Source: G942493375 sp942493375 (GTDB taxonomy: Bacteria > Armatimonadota > UBA5829). From it: DNA of 64,000 bases. Shown piece after piece: positions 1 through 8,099 of this stretch. A program made the translations under genes and the position numbers. Position 1 is the first letter of the stretch, and every line of letters begins with the position of its first letter. The DNA lies in assembly GCA_942493375.1 (NCBI GenBank), contig OW818698.1, forward strand, positions 2,542,001-2,606,000, read 5' to 3'. The notes beneath the pieces were generated by a model that saw only the letters and a program-made list of their open reading frames with translations, did not search any database and was not told the DNA's origin.

Positions 1-751
1 GATCTAAAAATGCTTTCTGCCCAATAAATACATAAGTTGTATAGAGATAAGGCTTTATTAGGTGAAAATAAGGTATCTCACCAAGTATCGCCAGCATAAA
101 GGTCAACATCATCGTTCCGCCAATAGCTCCCACCGCATTATTAAGCCAGACAGAAATGAACAGTGCTATACAGGCTATTGTAGTTGAGAATGCAGTCGTC
201 AGTAAGTAAGACATAGCGACACGTCGTATACCTTCAGACTCCGGGAACCATGTGAGCATAGGTTGCATTATTGATCCCGTAGTCGTAAGTCCACCCCGCC
301 CAAACCAAATCCAGCCAAACAAATATGCAATAATTCCAAGGAAAAACACAAGAGAAACGGTATGCAGTATACACGCAATCAGTTTTGCTGCTAATAAAGA
401 TAGCCGGTTAATGGGACGAGTAAGCAAGGCGCGCATCGTGCCATCTGCATGTTCCCCTGCCATGATCTCACCCGATACAACACTCGTAAAGAATGGAATC
501 CAAACAGAAATTACGGGTAAAGCCAATAGTGGAAAACCAACTACAATCCAGGCAAAGAATACGGCATTGATAGGGGAACCTACCATTTGAACACCTTGTC
601 TGGCAGCCCCCTTATCCATTATGCCTTCGATTCCACCGTATTTCAGACCCAGCAGCAGCAATATATCGATCAACAGAAAAGCCGCAAATCCCAGATATGT
701 CCTGGGTTTTCTGGACATCTTGAATAATTCAATACCAATTAACCTAAGCAT
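1..751 (-). CDS. ABC-2 type transporter permease (3' part cut by window edge)
   Basis: The reading frame opens at an ATG on the minus strand and runs off the left end after 250 codons. It begins MLRLIGIELFKMSRKPRTYL, a cytoplasmic lead typical of ABC-2 permeases. Hydrophobic segments follow at about residues 20-38, 65-90, 128-150 and 180-215. The stretch GEIMAGEHADGTMRALLTRP (about 95-114) matches the ABC-2 family pattern in which E..GT.R.LL.RP precedes the second membrane helix. The ATG overlaps the 3' end of the upstream ATPase gene by 8 bp, so the two are translationally coupled and should form one exporter. The substrate is unknown. The family is sure, the function beyond export is not. 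Confidence 0.85.
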   Translation of the reverse strand, partial: MLRLIGIELFKMSRKPRTYLGFAAFLLIDILLLLGLKYGGIEGIMDKGAARQGVQMVGSPINAVFFAWIVVGFPLLALPVISVWIPFFTSVVSGEIMAGEHADGTMRALLTRPINRLSLLAAKLIACILHTVSLVFFLGIIAYLFGWIWFGRGGLTTTGSIMQPMLTWFPESEGIRRVAMSYLLTTAFSTTIACIALFISVWLNNAVGAIGGTMMLTFMLAILGEIPYFHLIKPYLYTTYVFIGQKAFLD

Positions 752-1700
752 TGTCTTCCGCCATTATCTTCAGATACATATCCTCGAGGGAGGTCTTTTC
801 CGGGACTATCTCAGATACTGCAACACCGGCTTCTACAAGTTTGCGGTTTAAGTCTGCTGATGAACCATCAGTAGATGAAACAGCCAGTGCCCCGTCATCG
901 CCATTTTTCGAGACCTGCCAACCCGACTCCTGTGCTATCCGAGCTGCAGTTTCACATGGCTGGGCTATCAGATTATATGTAGACTTTTCAGAGCGCAGTT
1001 CATCTACAGTTCCACTGACTATTAGCCTGCCTTTATTGACTACTCCAACCCTGGTGCAGACCTGTTCGATCTCGTGGAGCAGATGGCTGGATAGGAATAT
1101 CGCCATACTCTTGTTTTCACGCAGCCTTGCTATTAATTCGCGAATCTCTTTCATACCCTCAGGATCAAGACCATTGGTCGGTTCATCCAGAAGTACAAGC
1201 TTGGGCTTGCCCACAAGGGCTAACCCGATACCCAACCGTTGTCTCATTCCCTGGGAATAACCTTTGACTTTGTCTTTAGCTCTATTCAGCAATCCAACGG
1301 TATCCAGAGCTTCATCGATATCTTTTTCGGAGTATCTGCCTCCGGAATTGGCTAGTATTCGCAGGTTGTCTCTACCGCTGAGATATTTATAGAATGCGGG
1401 GGCTTCAATCAGAGCACCCACTGAAGACATAGCTCTTACATGGTCGTGCCAAACATCTCTACCAAACACTCTAACATCACCAGATGTAGGCCGAATCAGA
1501 CCGACCATCATGCGCAGAGTTGTGCTCTTTCCCGCACCATTTGGGCCGAGGAACCCAAACACTTCTCCCTCTTCAACTGTAAGATCGAGAGACTCCACAG
1601 CAGTAAGGTTTCTGAAGCGTTTGGTAAGTTGTGTGCAACTTATAAGACCGGTCCTGTTATTATGGATGTTGGATGTTGGAGGTTGGAAGTTAGAATTCAT
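744..1700 (-). CDS. ABC-2 exporter ATP-binding protein (BcrA/CcmA-like)
   Basis: This 318-residue ATPase has Walker A GPNGAGKST (about 54-62), the signature YSQGMRQR, Walker B LVLLDEPTNGLDPEG and the switch histidine in LSSHLLHE. A C-terminal extension of about 90 residues after the nucleotide-binding domain is typical of BcrA-type ATPases paired with ABC-2 permeases, and the permease follows directly. It is longer than LptB (about 240 aa) and differs from it, so it is probably not the LPS-transport ATPase despite lying downstream of lptA-like genes. The start ATG abuts the stop codon of the upstream gene. The first 13 or so residues (SNFQPPTSNIHNN) are encoded by a 7-bp tandem repeat and look like recent non-conserved addition. 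No in-frame alternative start lies between them and the conserved domain. Confidence 0.9.
   Translation of the reverse strand: MNSNFQPPTSNIHNNRTGLISCTQLTKRFRNLTAVESLDLTVEEGEVFGFLGPNGAGKSTTLRMMVGLIRPTSGDVRVFGRDVWHDHVRAMSSVGALIEAPAFYKYLSGRDNLRILANSGGRYSEKDIDEALDTVGLLNRAKDKVKGYSQGMRQRLGIGLALVGKPKLVLLDEPTNGLDPEGMKEIRELIARLRENKSMAIFLSSHLLHEIEQVCTRVGVVNKGRLIVSGTVDELRSEKSTYNLIAQPCETAARIAQESGWQVSKNGDDGALAVSSTDGSSADLNRKLVEAGVAVSEIVPEKTSLEDMYLKIMAEDNA
1663..1694. repeat. 7-bp tandem repeat inside the 5' end of the ABC ATPase gene
   Basis: On the minus strand the units read TTCCAAC, CTCCAAC, ATCCAAC, ATCCA. Because 7 is not a multiple of 3, the repeat is read in rolling frames and yields the peptide NFQPPTSNI at the N terminus of the ATPase. 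Confidence 0.7.
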
Positions 1701-2435
1701 CTATTCGTCCATTTCGACTTTAAACTTGGCCGTAGAGTTCGGAGCTTCTGTCCACTCCTGGCCTTTTTTGATCGATATCTTTGCTTCCGGTGCATTGAAT
1801 TCCTGCCCCTGGTCATCAATTACTTTGACGTTTCCAATAAGCGTAAGCAGTTCCCGCTTTTGATCAAAGATCACCTTATCGGCTGTCACCGTGCGCTCTT
1901 TCAGCAATATGTTTACGCCTCCAGTAGCAACTGCAATCTTGTTCTTATAGTCATATTCCAGTTTTGCACAAGTAATAGTGGTCTCTTTACTAAGAAATGC
2001 CTGGGGGTTCTCTTTGTCTTTCTCATCAACAGGCTTCTCATCTTTCGGATGGTAAAGTATTGTTACTGAGCCATCAAGAATCCCTATCCGCTTCTTGAAT
2101 AAAACCTGTCCCTTGTCCGCTGTTACTTCGGCTTCCTTTGTTGTGATGGTAAGCTTACCGGGACATATTGCTGTTTCCGCTTTACGGTCCCACTCAACTT
2201 TTTCTGATGATATTCTGGTATCTTCCTGTGTGAAGATTACATTTCCCGACAAGAACAATTTGCGTTCATCGCCTAAATACTTCGTAAGGTCAGCATGTTG
2301 AAGAAATACTTCTCGTGGAGGTTTCTTAACCTTTGCAGGCTGAACAGGTGATTGAGCTACTACCCCAAGAGTTAAGGCAATCATAATAATAACAGCCAGC
2401 CCTACAATTAGAATCCGTCTGTTGAATAATCCCAT
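1701..2435 (-). CDS. LptA/OstA-like periplasmic protein (copy 2)
   Basis: A 244-residue protein with an N-terminal hydrophobic segment (about 7-27, ending VVAQS) that acts as signal peptide or anchor, followed by OstA-type beta-strand repeats: LFLSGNVIFTQEDTRISSEKVEWDR, KGQVLFKKRIGILDGSVTI and VATGGVNILLKERTVTADK. LptA-type domains bridge lipopolysaccharide across the periplasm as a beta-jellyroll filament. It is a close paralog of the gene immediately upstream (10-bp gap), and both end in the same KFKVEMDE motif. The pair arose by tandem duplication. It lies in an apparent operon lptC-lptA-lptA-ATPase-permease. The role in LPS transport is inferred from family and context. Confidence 0.8.
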   Translation of the reverse strand: MGLFNRRILIVGLAVIIMIALTLGVVAQSPVQPAKVKKPPREVFLQHADLTKYLGDERKLFLSGNVIFTQEDTRISSEKVEWDRKAETAICPGKLTITTKEAEVTADKGQVLFKKRIGILDGSVTILYHPKDEKPVDEKDKENPQAFLSKETTITCAKLEYDYKNKIAVATGGVNILLKERTVTADKVIFDQKRELLTLIGNVKVIDDQGQEFNAPEAKISIKKGQEWTEAPNSTAKFKVEMDE

Positions 2436-2445
2436 GGCAATTATG

Positions 2446-3183
2446 CTATTCGTCCATTTCCACTTTAAATTTAGCCGTCGGATTTGGAGCTTCTATCCAC
2501 TCCTGTCCCTTTTTAATTGATATCTTTGCTTCTCCTGGAGCATTGAACTCCTGTCCCTGGTCATCTACTACTTTGACGTTACCGTTAAGCGTCAGGAGTT
2601 CCTGCTTCTGATCAAATATCACTTTATCGGCAGTTACGGTGCGCTCTTTCTGTATTATTGTGACACCACCAGTAGCAACTGCTATTTTATTCTTATAATC
2701 ATATTCCAGCTTGGTGCAGGTCATTGTAGTTTCTTTGCGTAGAGATGTTTGTGGGTCTTCCTTGTCTTTCGGATCGACAGGTTTTTCTTCTTTTGGCGTG
2801 TAGATCATATTCACGGAACCTTCCAGAATACCTATCCGCTTTTTAAAGAACGCTTGTCCCTTGTCCGAAGTTGCAACTGCTTCCGGTGTCGTTATGGTAA
2901 CCTTGCCGGGGAATAAAGCAGTCTCTGCCTTGCGGTCCCACTCAACATATGCAGACTGTATTTTTGTGTCCTCCTGTGTAAAGACCACATTTCCAGTCAA
3001 CAGTACCTTGCGTTCCTCTCCCCAGACGACTTTCATCAGGTCAGCTTTTACGTCAAAATTGCGGGGAGGCTTCTTTTCTTTTGCCGGTTGAACAGGTGAC
3101 TGTGCGGCGACCCCAAGACCCAGTGCAATCGCCAAAATTGCAACCAATGATATTAATAATAATCGACTATACTGCATTTTCAT
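2446..3183 (-). CDS. LptA/OstA-like periplasmic protein (copy 1)
   Basis: I chose the ATG that overlaps the TGA of the upstream lptC-like gene (ATGA), giving 245 residues beginning MKMQYSRLLLISLVAILAIA, a clear signal peptide or membrane anchor. The longer frame from 3210 would overlap lptC for no reason. The mature part carries the repeated OstA pattern (VLLTGNVVFTQEDTKIQS; VATGGVTIIQKERTVTADKVIF; LLTLNGNVKVVDDQGQEF). It is closely similar over its full length to the following gene. One difference is a single-residue insertion (APGEAKIS against APEAKIS). Translational coupling to lptC supports a role in LPS export to the outer membrane. Confidence 0.82.
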   Translation of the reverse strand: MKMQYSRLLLISLVAILAIALGLGVAAQSPVQPAKEKKPPRNFDVKADLMKVVWGEERKVLLTGNVVFTQEDTKIQSAYVEWDRKAETALFPGKVTITTPEAVATSDKGQAFFKKRIGILEGSVNMIYTPKEEKPVDPKDKEDPQTSLRKETTMTCTKLEYDYKNKIAVATGGVTIIQKERTVTADKVIFDQKQELLTLNGNVKVVDDQGQEFNAPGEAKISIKKGQEWIEAPNPTAKFKVEMDE

Positions 3184-3761
3184 CGCAAGTTCTCGATTTC
3201 CCCAATCCACAAGGAAATACGTGGTTTGGTCAAGGTCAGTTCCCTGGTCTCCAGATTTAGAATAAGTTTGTCTGCCTGGGCATCTCCGTTCGGGCTATGG
3301 TATGTAACTTTACCTGTACTCTCAAGAATAGAACCATATGGTTCCCACGTCAATGCAGATGTCTCCATTCTCTGGCCAGCTTTACTGAAAACCTTTACTT
3401 TACCGGAGATACTCATTTTCCTGTTCCAAAGATTGCATACAGCATTTTCTGCTTGCAGCGTGGCGACAGGTTTACCTTTGACAAACATTGTACAGTCACG
3501 AATTCCGTGAACATTGGCAGTGGACCTGTCTTGTGAGATATCTACATTGTCTGCGTGAAGTGTCCACTCTCTGCCTTTTTCGCCAATCCCATTTAAAACA
3601 ACCTGATCCATTTCAAACAGAGAAGTCGGAGCGGTTTGTGGCAGTATACCTGGGGGAATATATTGCAGGAGCGCACGTAGTCCAAACCACACAATTGCCA
3701 GTGTTGCAAACACTACTATTAAGATAATTGGATTACGTCGGGTGGGAGTTTGGGTTTTCAC
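3180..3761 (-). CDS. LptC-like inner-membrane-anchored protein
   Basis: The likely start is the GTG in VKTQTPTRRNPIILIVVFAT, giving 193 residues. The frame can be extended to a GTG at 3860, but that codon lies within a rho-independent terminator hairpin of the preceding gene. Residues about 10-30 form one membrane helix. The rest is a periplasmic LptC/OstA-type domain with LFEMDQVVLNGIGEKGREWTL and the strand pattern LQAENAVCNLWNRKMSISGKVKV. LptC passes LPS from the LptBFG extractor to LptA. It overlaps the next gene, an LptA homolog, by 4 bp (ATGA). LptB, LptF and LptG are not in this window. Confidence 0.78.
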   Translation of the reverse strand: MKTQTPTRRNPIILIVVFATLAIVWFGLRALLQYIPPGILPQTAPTSLFEMDQVVLNGIGEKGREWTLHADNVDISQDRSTANVHGIRDCTMFVKGKPVATLQAENAVCNLWNRKMSISGKVKVFSKAGQRMETSALTWEPYGSILESTGKVTYHSPNGDAQADKLILNLETRELTLTKPRISLWIGEIENLR

Positions 3762-3845
3762 AAGTTCTCTGCGACCCGGAAGACTAGAACAAACCGGTGT
3801 TGCTCCATAATCTCTCCTGCCTTCCTCGCAAATGTTAAACAAACA

Positions 3846-3874
3846 CGCCCCCTGAATCACAGAGACAGGGGGCG
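3846..3874 (-). terminator. Rho-independent terminator after the lipoprotein gene
   Basis: The 9-bp arms CGCCCCCTG and CAGGGGGCG are perfect, with an 11-nt loop. On the minus strand the stem is followed by TGTTTGTTT. It lies 23 bp downstream of the lipoprotein stop codon and separates that gene from the lpt block. Confidence 0.75.
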
Positions 3875-3896
3875 AATAAGATATTTTTACATAAAA

Positions 3897-4775
3897 CTAA
3901 ATGGGAGGAGGAGGGGGATTTTCTCCATCATCACCACCACCACCGGTCGCGGTACCTTCGTCCAAGACCTTGATAGTTCCCATATCGTTTGTTTCGCCTG
4001 CAATTACTTCTGCTGTAACCGCAATTAGAACACCTGGAAGATAGATAGCTGACTTGTATTGTATCATAGCCGTAGCCGGGAACAACGAAGCCGCAGTGCC
4101 CAGTGTCGGTGTGAACTTAACCTGAGTGCTTGGATACAATTCGGTCACTTTTTTATCCAGCCCAAGGTCAATCGCATAGTATCCAGCTTTGCCAGTTATT
4201 ACAGGATATGTTGGTTCGCCAGTAGCACCGGACAGCTTGATATTAACGCCAGGAACCCCTAAACCGGTTTTACCACTGACAACTCTACCATATATAATGG
4301 TTGCCTTTTCTGAATAAGGGGGAGGAGGAGCTGTATCACCTGAATAGTCAAATACAGTAATGGTTCCTATAGTATTTGAAGCTTCATTCAAAACTCCGAT
4401 AGGAATATCAACCATTGTAGGATCATACTGCATACCGTTGTATTGAACCACGTTGCCTGCAGGATAAGCCCCAGCAACAAGTGATGTATCAACATAAAGG
4501 TGAACAGGCAATCCAGTGTTAGCCGGAACCTTTATCGAAAACGTCCCATCAGCAGCGGTTTTGCCGGATAGATTGAGTGAAACAAGACGTACAACAACGT
4601 CTTTCACGCCTTTTCCATCAGTTGAAGAAATCACTGAACCAGTAAGGATCCTGCTTGTATCTGTGATCGGAGGAGTAGTATTATCCGCAACACCCCCTCC
4701 GCCACCGCCGCAGCCAACCAGGGCGACACTCACTGCGAGTAGCGCGACCATAAACACAAAATTGCGTTTGGACAT
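3897..4775 (-). CDS. Lipoprotein with two carboxypeptidase-regulatory-like repeats
   Basis: The start is the ATG of MSKRNFVFMVALLAVSVALV, which has a good ribosome-binding site (AAGGAGATATCA). The longer frame from 4826 lacks one. A lipobox (LVGC) places the lipidated cysteine at about residue 22, followed by a glycine run. Two CarboxypepD_reg-like beta-sandwich repeats follow, GSVISSTDGKGVKDVVVRL and YGRVVSGKTGLGVPGVNIKL, each with the ADGTFSI/AGYYAI hallmark. The C terminus is GGGGDDGENPPPPPI. These domains are usually structural modules on exported proteins, so no enzymatic role can be assigned. It has its own promoter and terminator and is therefore monocistronic. Confidence 0.8.
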   Translation of the reverse strand: MSKRNFVFMVALLAVSVALVGCGGGGGGVADNTTPPITDTSRILTGSVISSTDGKGVKDVVVRLVSLNLSGKTAADGTFSIKVPANTGLPVHLYVDTSLVAGAYPAGNVVQYNGMQYDPTMVDIPIGVLNEASNTIGTITVFDYSGDTAPPPPYSEKATIIYGRVVSGKTGLGVPGVNIKLSGATGEPTYPVITGKAGYYAIDLGLDKKVTELYPSTQVKFTPTLGTAASLFPATAMIQYKSAIYLPGVLIAVTAEVIAGETNDMGTIKVLDEGTATGGGGDDGENPPPPPI

Positions 4776-5089
4776 ATTGATATCTCCTTGAGTGCCCACC
4801 ACACTTATGGGCAGGTTACCTGTCATACTATTAGCATTGAAACTGACAATGGAACGAACTATCTCGAACCATCATTATTATGTGTACCACTCACACAAAA
4901 TGCAGACTACCACACATATACAGCATTATTATAGCTCACGTATCTGTATGGGGCAAGCAAAAACTGCAAACAAGTCTATTTTTATCGCAAACAATTGCTG
5001 AAGCACCCCAATAAACATGTTCGGAACAATCAGAAGATATAATTATATCAGATACGAATACTACCTAATCTTAAATGACTGCCACAGAG
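4776..5089 (-). other. Intergenic leader of the lipoprotein gene
   Basis: This 314-bp AT-rich gap holds the promoter at 4928-4956 and a leader of about 145 nt. The leader contains a perfect 6-bp hairpin (TGCCCA/TGGGCA) just upstream of the ribosome-binding site. I recognise no known riboswitch. Near csaB there is a 14-bp palindrome (5036-5049) but no convincing terminator. Confidence 0.4.
4928..4956 (-). promoter_or_regulatory. Sigma-70-type promoter of the lipoprotein gene
   Basis: On the minus strand TTGCCC is followed by 17 bp and TATAAT. Confidence 0.6.
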
Positions 5090-6190
5090 CTATGAATGTT
5101 CCTTATCACATTCAGTATCTAGTAACTCCATAACTCTATGTGCTGGAATAAGAGCGTTCTCTATCATTTGGTCTCTTATGTTTTCAAGAGCCAAACGTTG
5201 CTGTGAAGCACTATTCCAGATATCGGCTAGAGAAGTTACTAATCTTTCTGATTCAACAGAATGGATAGAAATTCCTTCTGTGTCAGTAATCAAACGGGCA
5301 AATGACGACACTTTTGGATCATAAACCAGCGATAAGAAAGGTACTGCTTCAGATGCTGAGAATATAAGTGCGTGCAATCTCATCGCGACAACACTCTGAC
5401 AACGGGCAATGATCCCTTTCACTGTTCTAAAATCGCCACTACATCTCAATACCGTTCCAACATCCAACTGCTTGGCTACTTCGGTATCCTCAGAGTCCTG
5501 CATCGGTACAACGACAGCCGTGGCGTCATTCGCTCTACAAAACTCCATAATACCTTTTCGTATTTCGGGAAGAACTTTTTCCAGACCAGGCCAGGGACGC
5601 AGGCATACACCCAGTAACGGTTTTCCATCCAGGTCATGTTCCCTTAAAACAGCGTCAGCTGACTCATAATCCGCATCTACCAGAAACGCAGGATCAGCCG
5701 TTACTTCAATACGCTTTTCATCGATGCCAACAGACGATAACAATTCGCGTGACTGGGTATCTCGCACCGTAATCACATCAGCCTTGGAAAGCTCAGCACC
5801 GACAGCTCTCTGCACACTTTCACGGTAAAGTGGTCCAATTCCCTGTGCATAAATCACTCGTTTGCATCCAAGGTATCTGGATAAATGCAATACAGCCAGA
5901 TAATAGTATGAAGATCGGGCACTTGTAGCATCCTGCAACAAACTCCCGCCTCCACTTATCAGAACATCGGCAGCACGGATAGCCTTCACAATATCAACCG
6001 GGTTATAGCGTCTCGCTGTAGATACTCCCGGATGCAGGCGGGTAGTAAGCTCCGGGTCTGACGTCAAGACAGTTATCTGTATGTCCGGTATTAAATGCTT
6101 CAGCGAAGCAATGATACCGCCGAGGACTGCTTCATCTCCCACATTGCCATATCCGTAATACCCGGACAAAACCACATTAGGCGAACGCAT
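5090..6190 (-). CDS. csaB: Polysaccharide pyruvyl transferase CsaB
   Basis: A 366-residue protein starting MRSPNVVLSGYYGYGNVGDE. The GYYGYGNVGDEA motif is the hallmark of the pyruvyltransferase family, and ISGGGSLLQDATSARS, YAQGIGPL and VAMRLHALIFSA are further conserved blocks. CsaB adds pyruvate ketals to cell-wall polysaccharide, which then anchors proteins with SLH domains. The upstream gene encodes a DUF5693 membrane protein, a pairing often seen with csaB. The start at 6190 avoids overlap with that gene's stop at 6204. Its presence next to LPS-transport genes is notable and suggests an SLH-tethered outer envelope. No SLH protein is in the window. Confidence 0.9.
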   Translation of the reverse strand: MRSPNVVLSGYYGYGNVGDEAVLGGIIASLKHLIPDIQITVLTSDPELTTRLHPGVSTARRYNPVDIVKAIRAADVLISGGGSLLQDATSARSSYYYLAVLHLSRYLGCKRVIYAQGIGPLYRESVQRAVGAELSKADVITVRDTQSRELLSSVGIDEKRIEVTADPAFLVDADYESADAVLREHDLDGKPLLGVCLRPWPGLEKVLPEIRKGIMEFCRANDATAVVVPMQDSEDTEVAKQLDVGTVLRCSGDFRTVKGIIARCQSVVAMRLHALIFSASEAVPFLSLVYDPKVSSFARLITDTEGISIHSVESERLVTSLADIWNSASQQRLALENIRDQMIENALIPAHRVMELLDTECDKEHS

Positions 6191-6203
6191 AATCAAAACG
6201 CTG

Positions 6204-8099
6204 TCAGTCCTTTCCAGGTAAATATCTGACCACCCTGTATGCAAGCAGTCCGACTAAAGCTCCCACCCACAGTCCGTTGAAAACCCTAAGCAATGATAAC
6301 GCTATGGGAGTATGGATATGGCAGAAAGTATTCAAAGCCGACACCAAGCCAAAACATCCCAGTACAATACAAGGAATAGCCCAGTTCTTATAACCTCTCA
6401 GAGCAAATGCTATTCCACAAAACAGAGCAGGATAACCGATCAGGAACTCCTTAGTCCTTGGTCTTACGTAGAGTATTTTATCGAGAATAGACCGGAAGCG
6501 GATTTCAAAACTACTGACTTCAAGTCCGGAATCGTTCCCCGATCTGGCTACCATCAGGGCTAGCAATATAAGGACTGCGACAAATCCAGCTGCCTGCCAG
6601 ACCAGTATTGGATTAGAAGATACTTCCCGTATCCGCTTCAGCAAGGTATTCTTCTGGACTTCCCAAACAGCTGGCCCCCACCCGATTCCTCCGCCATACA
6701 GCACAGCGAGTACCGCAACAGGCAGGAAATGTGCAGCTTTGACACCCATGAATGTATCCAGCCTGAGCATGAACATTCTTTCACTTAAAAGGCCGACTAC
6801 AAGTAATCCTCCACATGCAGAAATCAATACCGCACCTGCCAGTAGACCAATCACCCTGGCTAAATGAGCACGAGACGAAACCGCTCGAATACCCGATACG
6901 CACCATAAGGCAGCAAGAGTGGGATAAGAAAGAGCGCCAAACAACGCAACAAAACTTCTCCCGGTAGCGCCGGCTGCAGATCCCACAAGGCATACAACAA
7001 ACACCAGTATTTCAACTACTGAGAAAATATTCGATGGCAGTTGAATTATTGATAGTACCAGCAACATAATTCCAGCAGCAACCGCAGCACCACTTAAAAT
7101 TCTTGCCCAGATCGGAACTACCAGATCATCAATCGGGTGTGCTGACTTCATTTCGTAGCCAGCTTTGTTTATAGCTTTAGTTATCCCGCTGATATAATTA
7201 ACGTTCGCCTGCAACATATCGGTTCCTGCAGTCTCATACAATCTGACATAACAGACACGGACTCCGCGTTCCCGAACGGCTTTCTGGAAACGATCCTGTA
7301 TAGTAACTGCGCTCAGATTTGGCATTTCAGCTTGAGTTATACTGTGAACTACAACAATATTGGACTGGGCAGCGCTGGCAAGTTTTTCAGCCCCTTTTTG
7401 TTTGGAAAACTCCACATATCCGAAATACATGCCATTCTTAACAAAAGCTTCTCCAGCTTCCTTTTCGCATCCTTTGAAACCCAGAACCTGCTCACCATCG
7501 AAGATAACTTTTGAAGAACCTGCTTCCTTTACCATTCTTAACAGAGCATCGACCGATTGTGGGCTTGCTCCTCGATAATTGGGTATTCGGGCAATCAGTT
7601 CCATACCGGCTTCACGGGCATCTTCGGCAGCTGGTCCAAGACCAATAGGGAGCTGCTGAGCATATGACCAGGGAAGCTTTATAGTCAGTTCAACCTTACC
7701 TGCTCCAACAGGTTTAATTGTCAGCCCATCTCTTAGAGTAGGTAGTTCAGCATCCAGCCATTTCTTAGTCTCCCCAGCAAAAGACTCAGTAGCAATGAAT
7801 TTGGAAGGTCCGGATCTAACAAGCAGCCCTTCATCGACAGCATCACGTATATTCAAAGCTGAAACGGCACAACTTGTAGCTCCTGCAGATTTGAAAGCAG
7901 CCAGCACCTCCGACGGGTCCTTCCCGGCATATCCAGCAAGTTGAGCTGCTTCTTCATAATCCACAACCACTTCTACTGCCATGTTTCGAAGCTCTATTGC
8001 ATGACGAAGCACCGCAGTATACGCTGAAGCCAATAAGCCGATAATTGCAATAATAATGAGTGTCTTTTTACGATTCACCGTTTGTTCCAACTTTCCCAA
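6204..8099 (-). CDS. DUF5693 multi-pass membrane protein
   Basis: A 631-residue protein of the DUF5693 family. An N-terminal helix (about 12-30) is followed by an extracytoplasmic region of about 300 residues beginning VVVDYEEAAQLAGYAGKD. Its TIM-barrel-like segments include LLRMMVKEAGSSKVIFDGEQ, QDRFQKAVRERGVRVCYVRL and related strands. From about residue 335 there are roughly nine membrane helices. The start overlaps the rhomboid gene by 25 bp and csaB begins 13 bp after its stop, so the three form one operon. The association with csaB suggests a part in secondary cell-wall polymer or S-layer attachment, but the biochemical role is not known to me. Confidence 0.8.
   Translation of the reverse strand: MGKLEQTVNRKKTLIIIAIIGLLASAYTAVLRHAIELRNMAVEVVVDYEEAAQLAGYAGKDPSEVLAAFKSAGATSCAVSALNIRDAVDEGLLVRSGPSKFIATESFAGETKKWLDAELPTLRDGLTIKPVGAGKVELTIKLPWSYAQQLPIGLGPAAEDAREAGMELIARIPNYRGASPQSVDALLRMVKEAGSSKVIFDGEQVLGFKGCEKEAGEAFVKNGMYFGYVEFSKQKGAEKLASAAQSNIVVVHSITQAEMPNLSAVTIQDRFQKAVRERGVRVCYVRLYETAGTDMLQANVNYISGITKAINKAGYEMKSAHPIDDLVVPIWARILSGAAVAAGIMLLVLSIIQLPSNIFSVVEILVFVVCLVGSAAGATGRSFVALFGALSYPTLAALWCVSGIRAVSSRAHLARVIGLLAGAVLISACGGLLVVGLLSERMFMLRLDTFMGVKAAHFLPVAVLAVLYGGGIGWGPAVWEVQKNTLLKRIREVSSNPILVWQAAGFVAVLILLALMVARSGNDSGLEVSSFEIRFRSILDKILYVRPRTKEFLIGYPALFCGIAFALRGYKNWAIPCIVLGCFGLVSALNTFCHIHTPIALSLLRVFNGLWVGALVGLLAYRVVRYLPGKD

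Noticed and set aside
744..1700. LptB, the LPS-transport ATPase
   Set aside because: The protein has the C-terminal extension of BcrA-type ATPases and is coupled to an ABC-2 permease, not LptF/LptG.
3762..3860. N-terminal extension of the LptC-like protein from a GTG at 3860
   Set aside because: The GTG is in the loop of the lipoprotein gene's terminator, and the extension has no similarity to the family or signal features.
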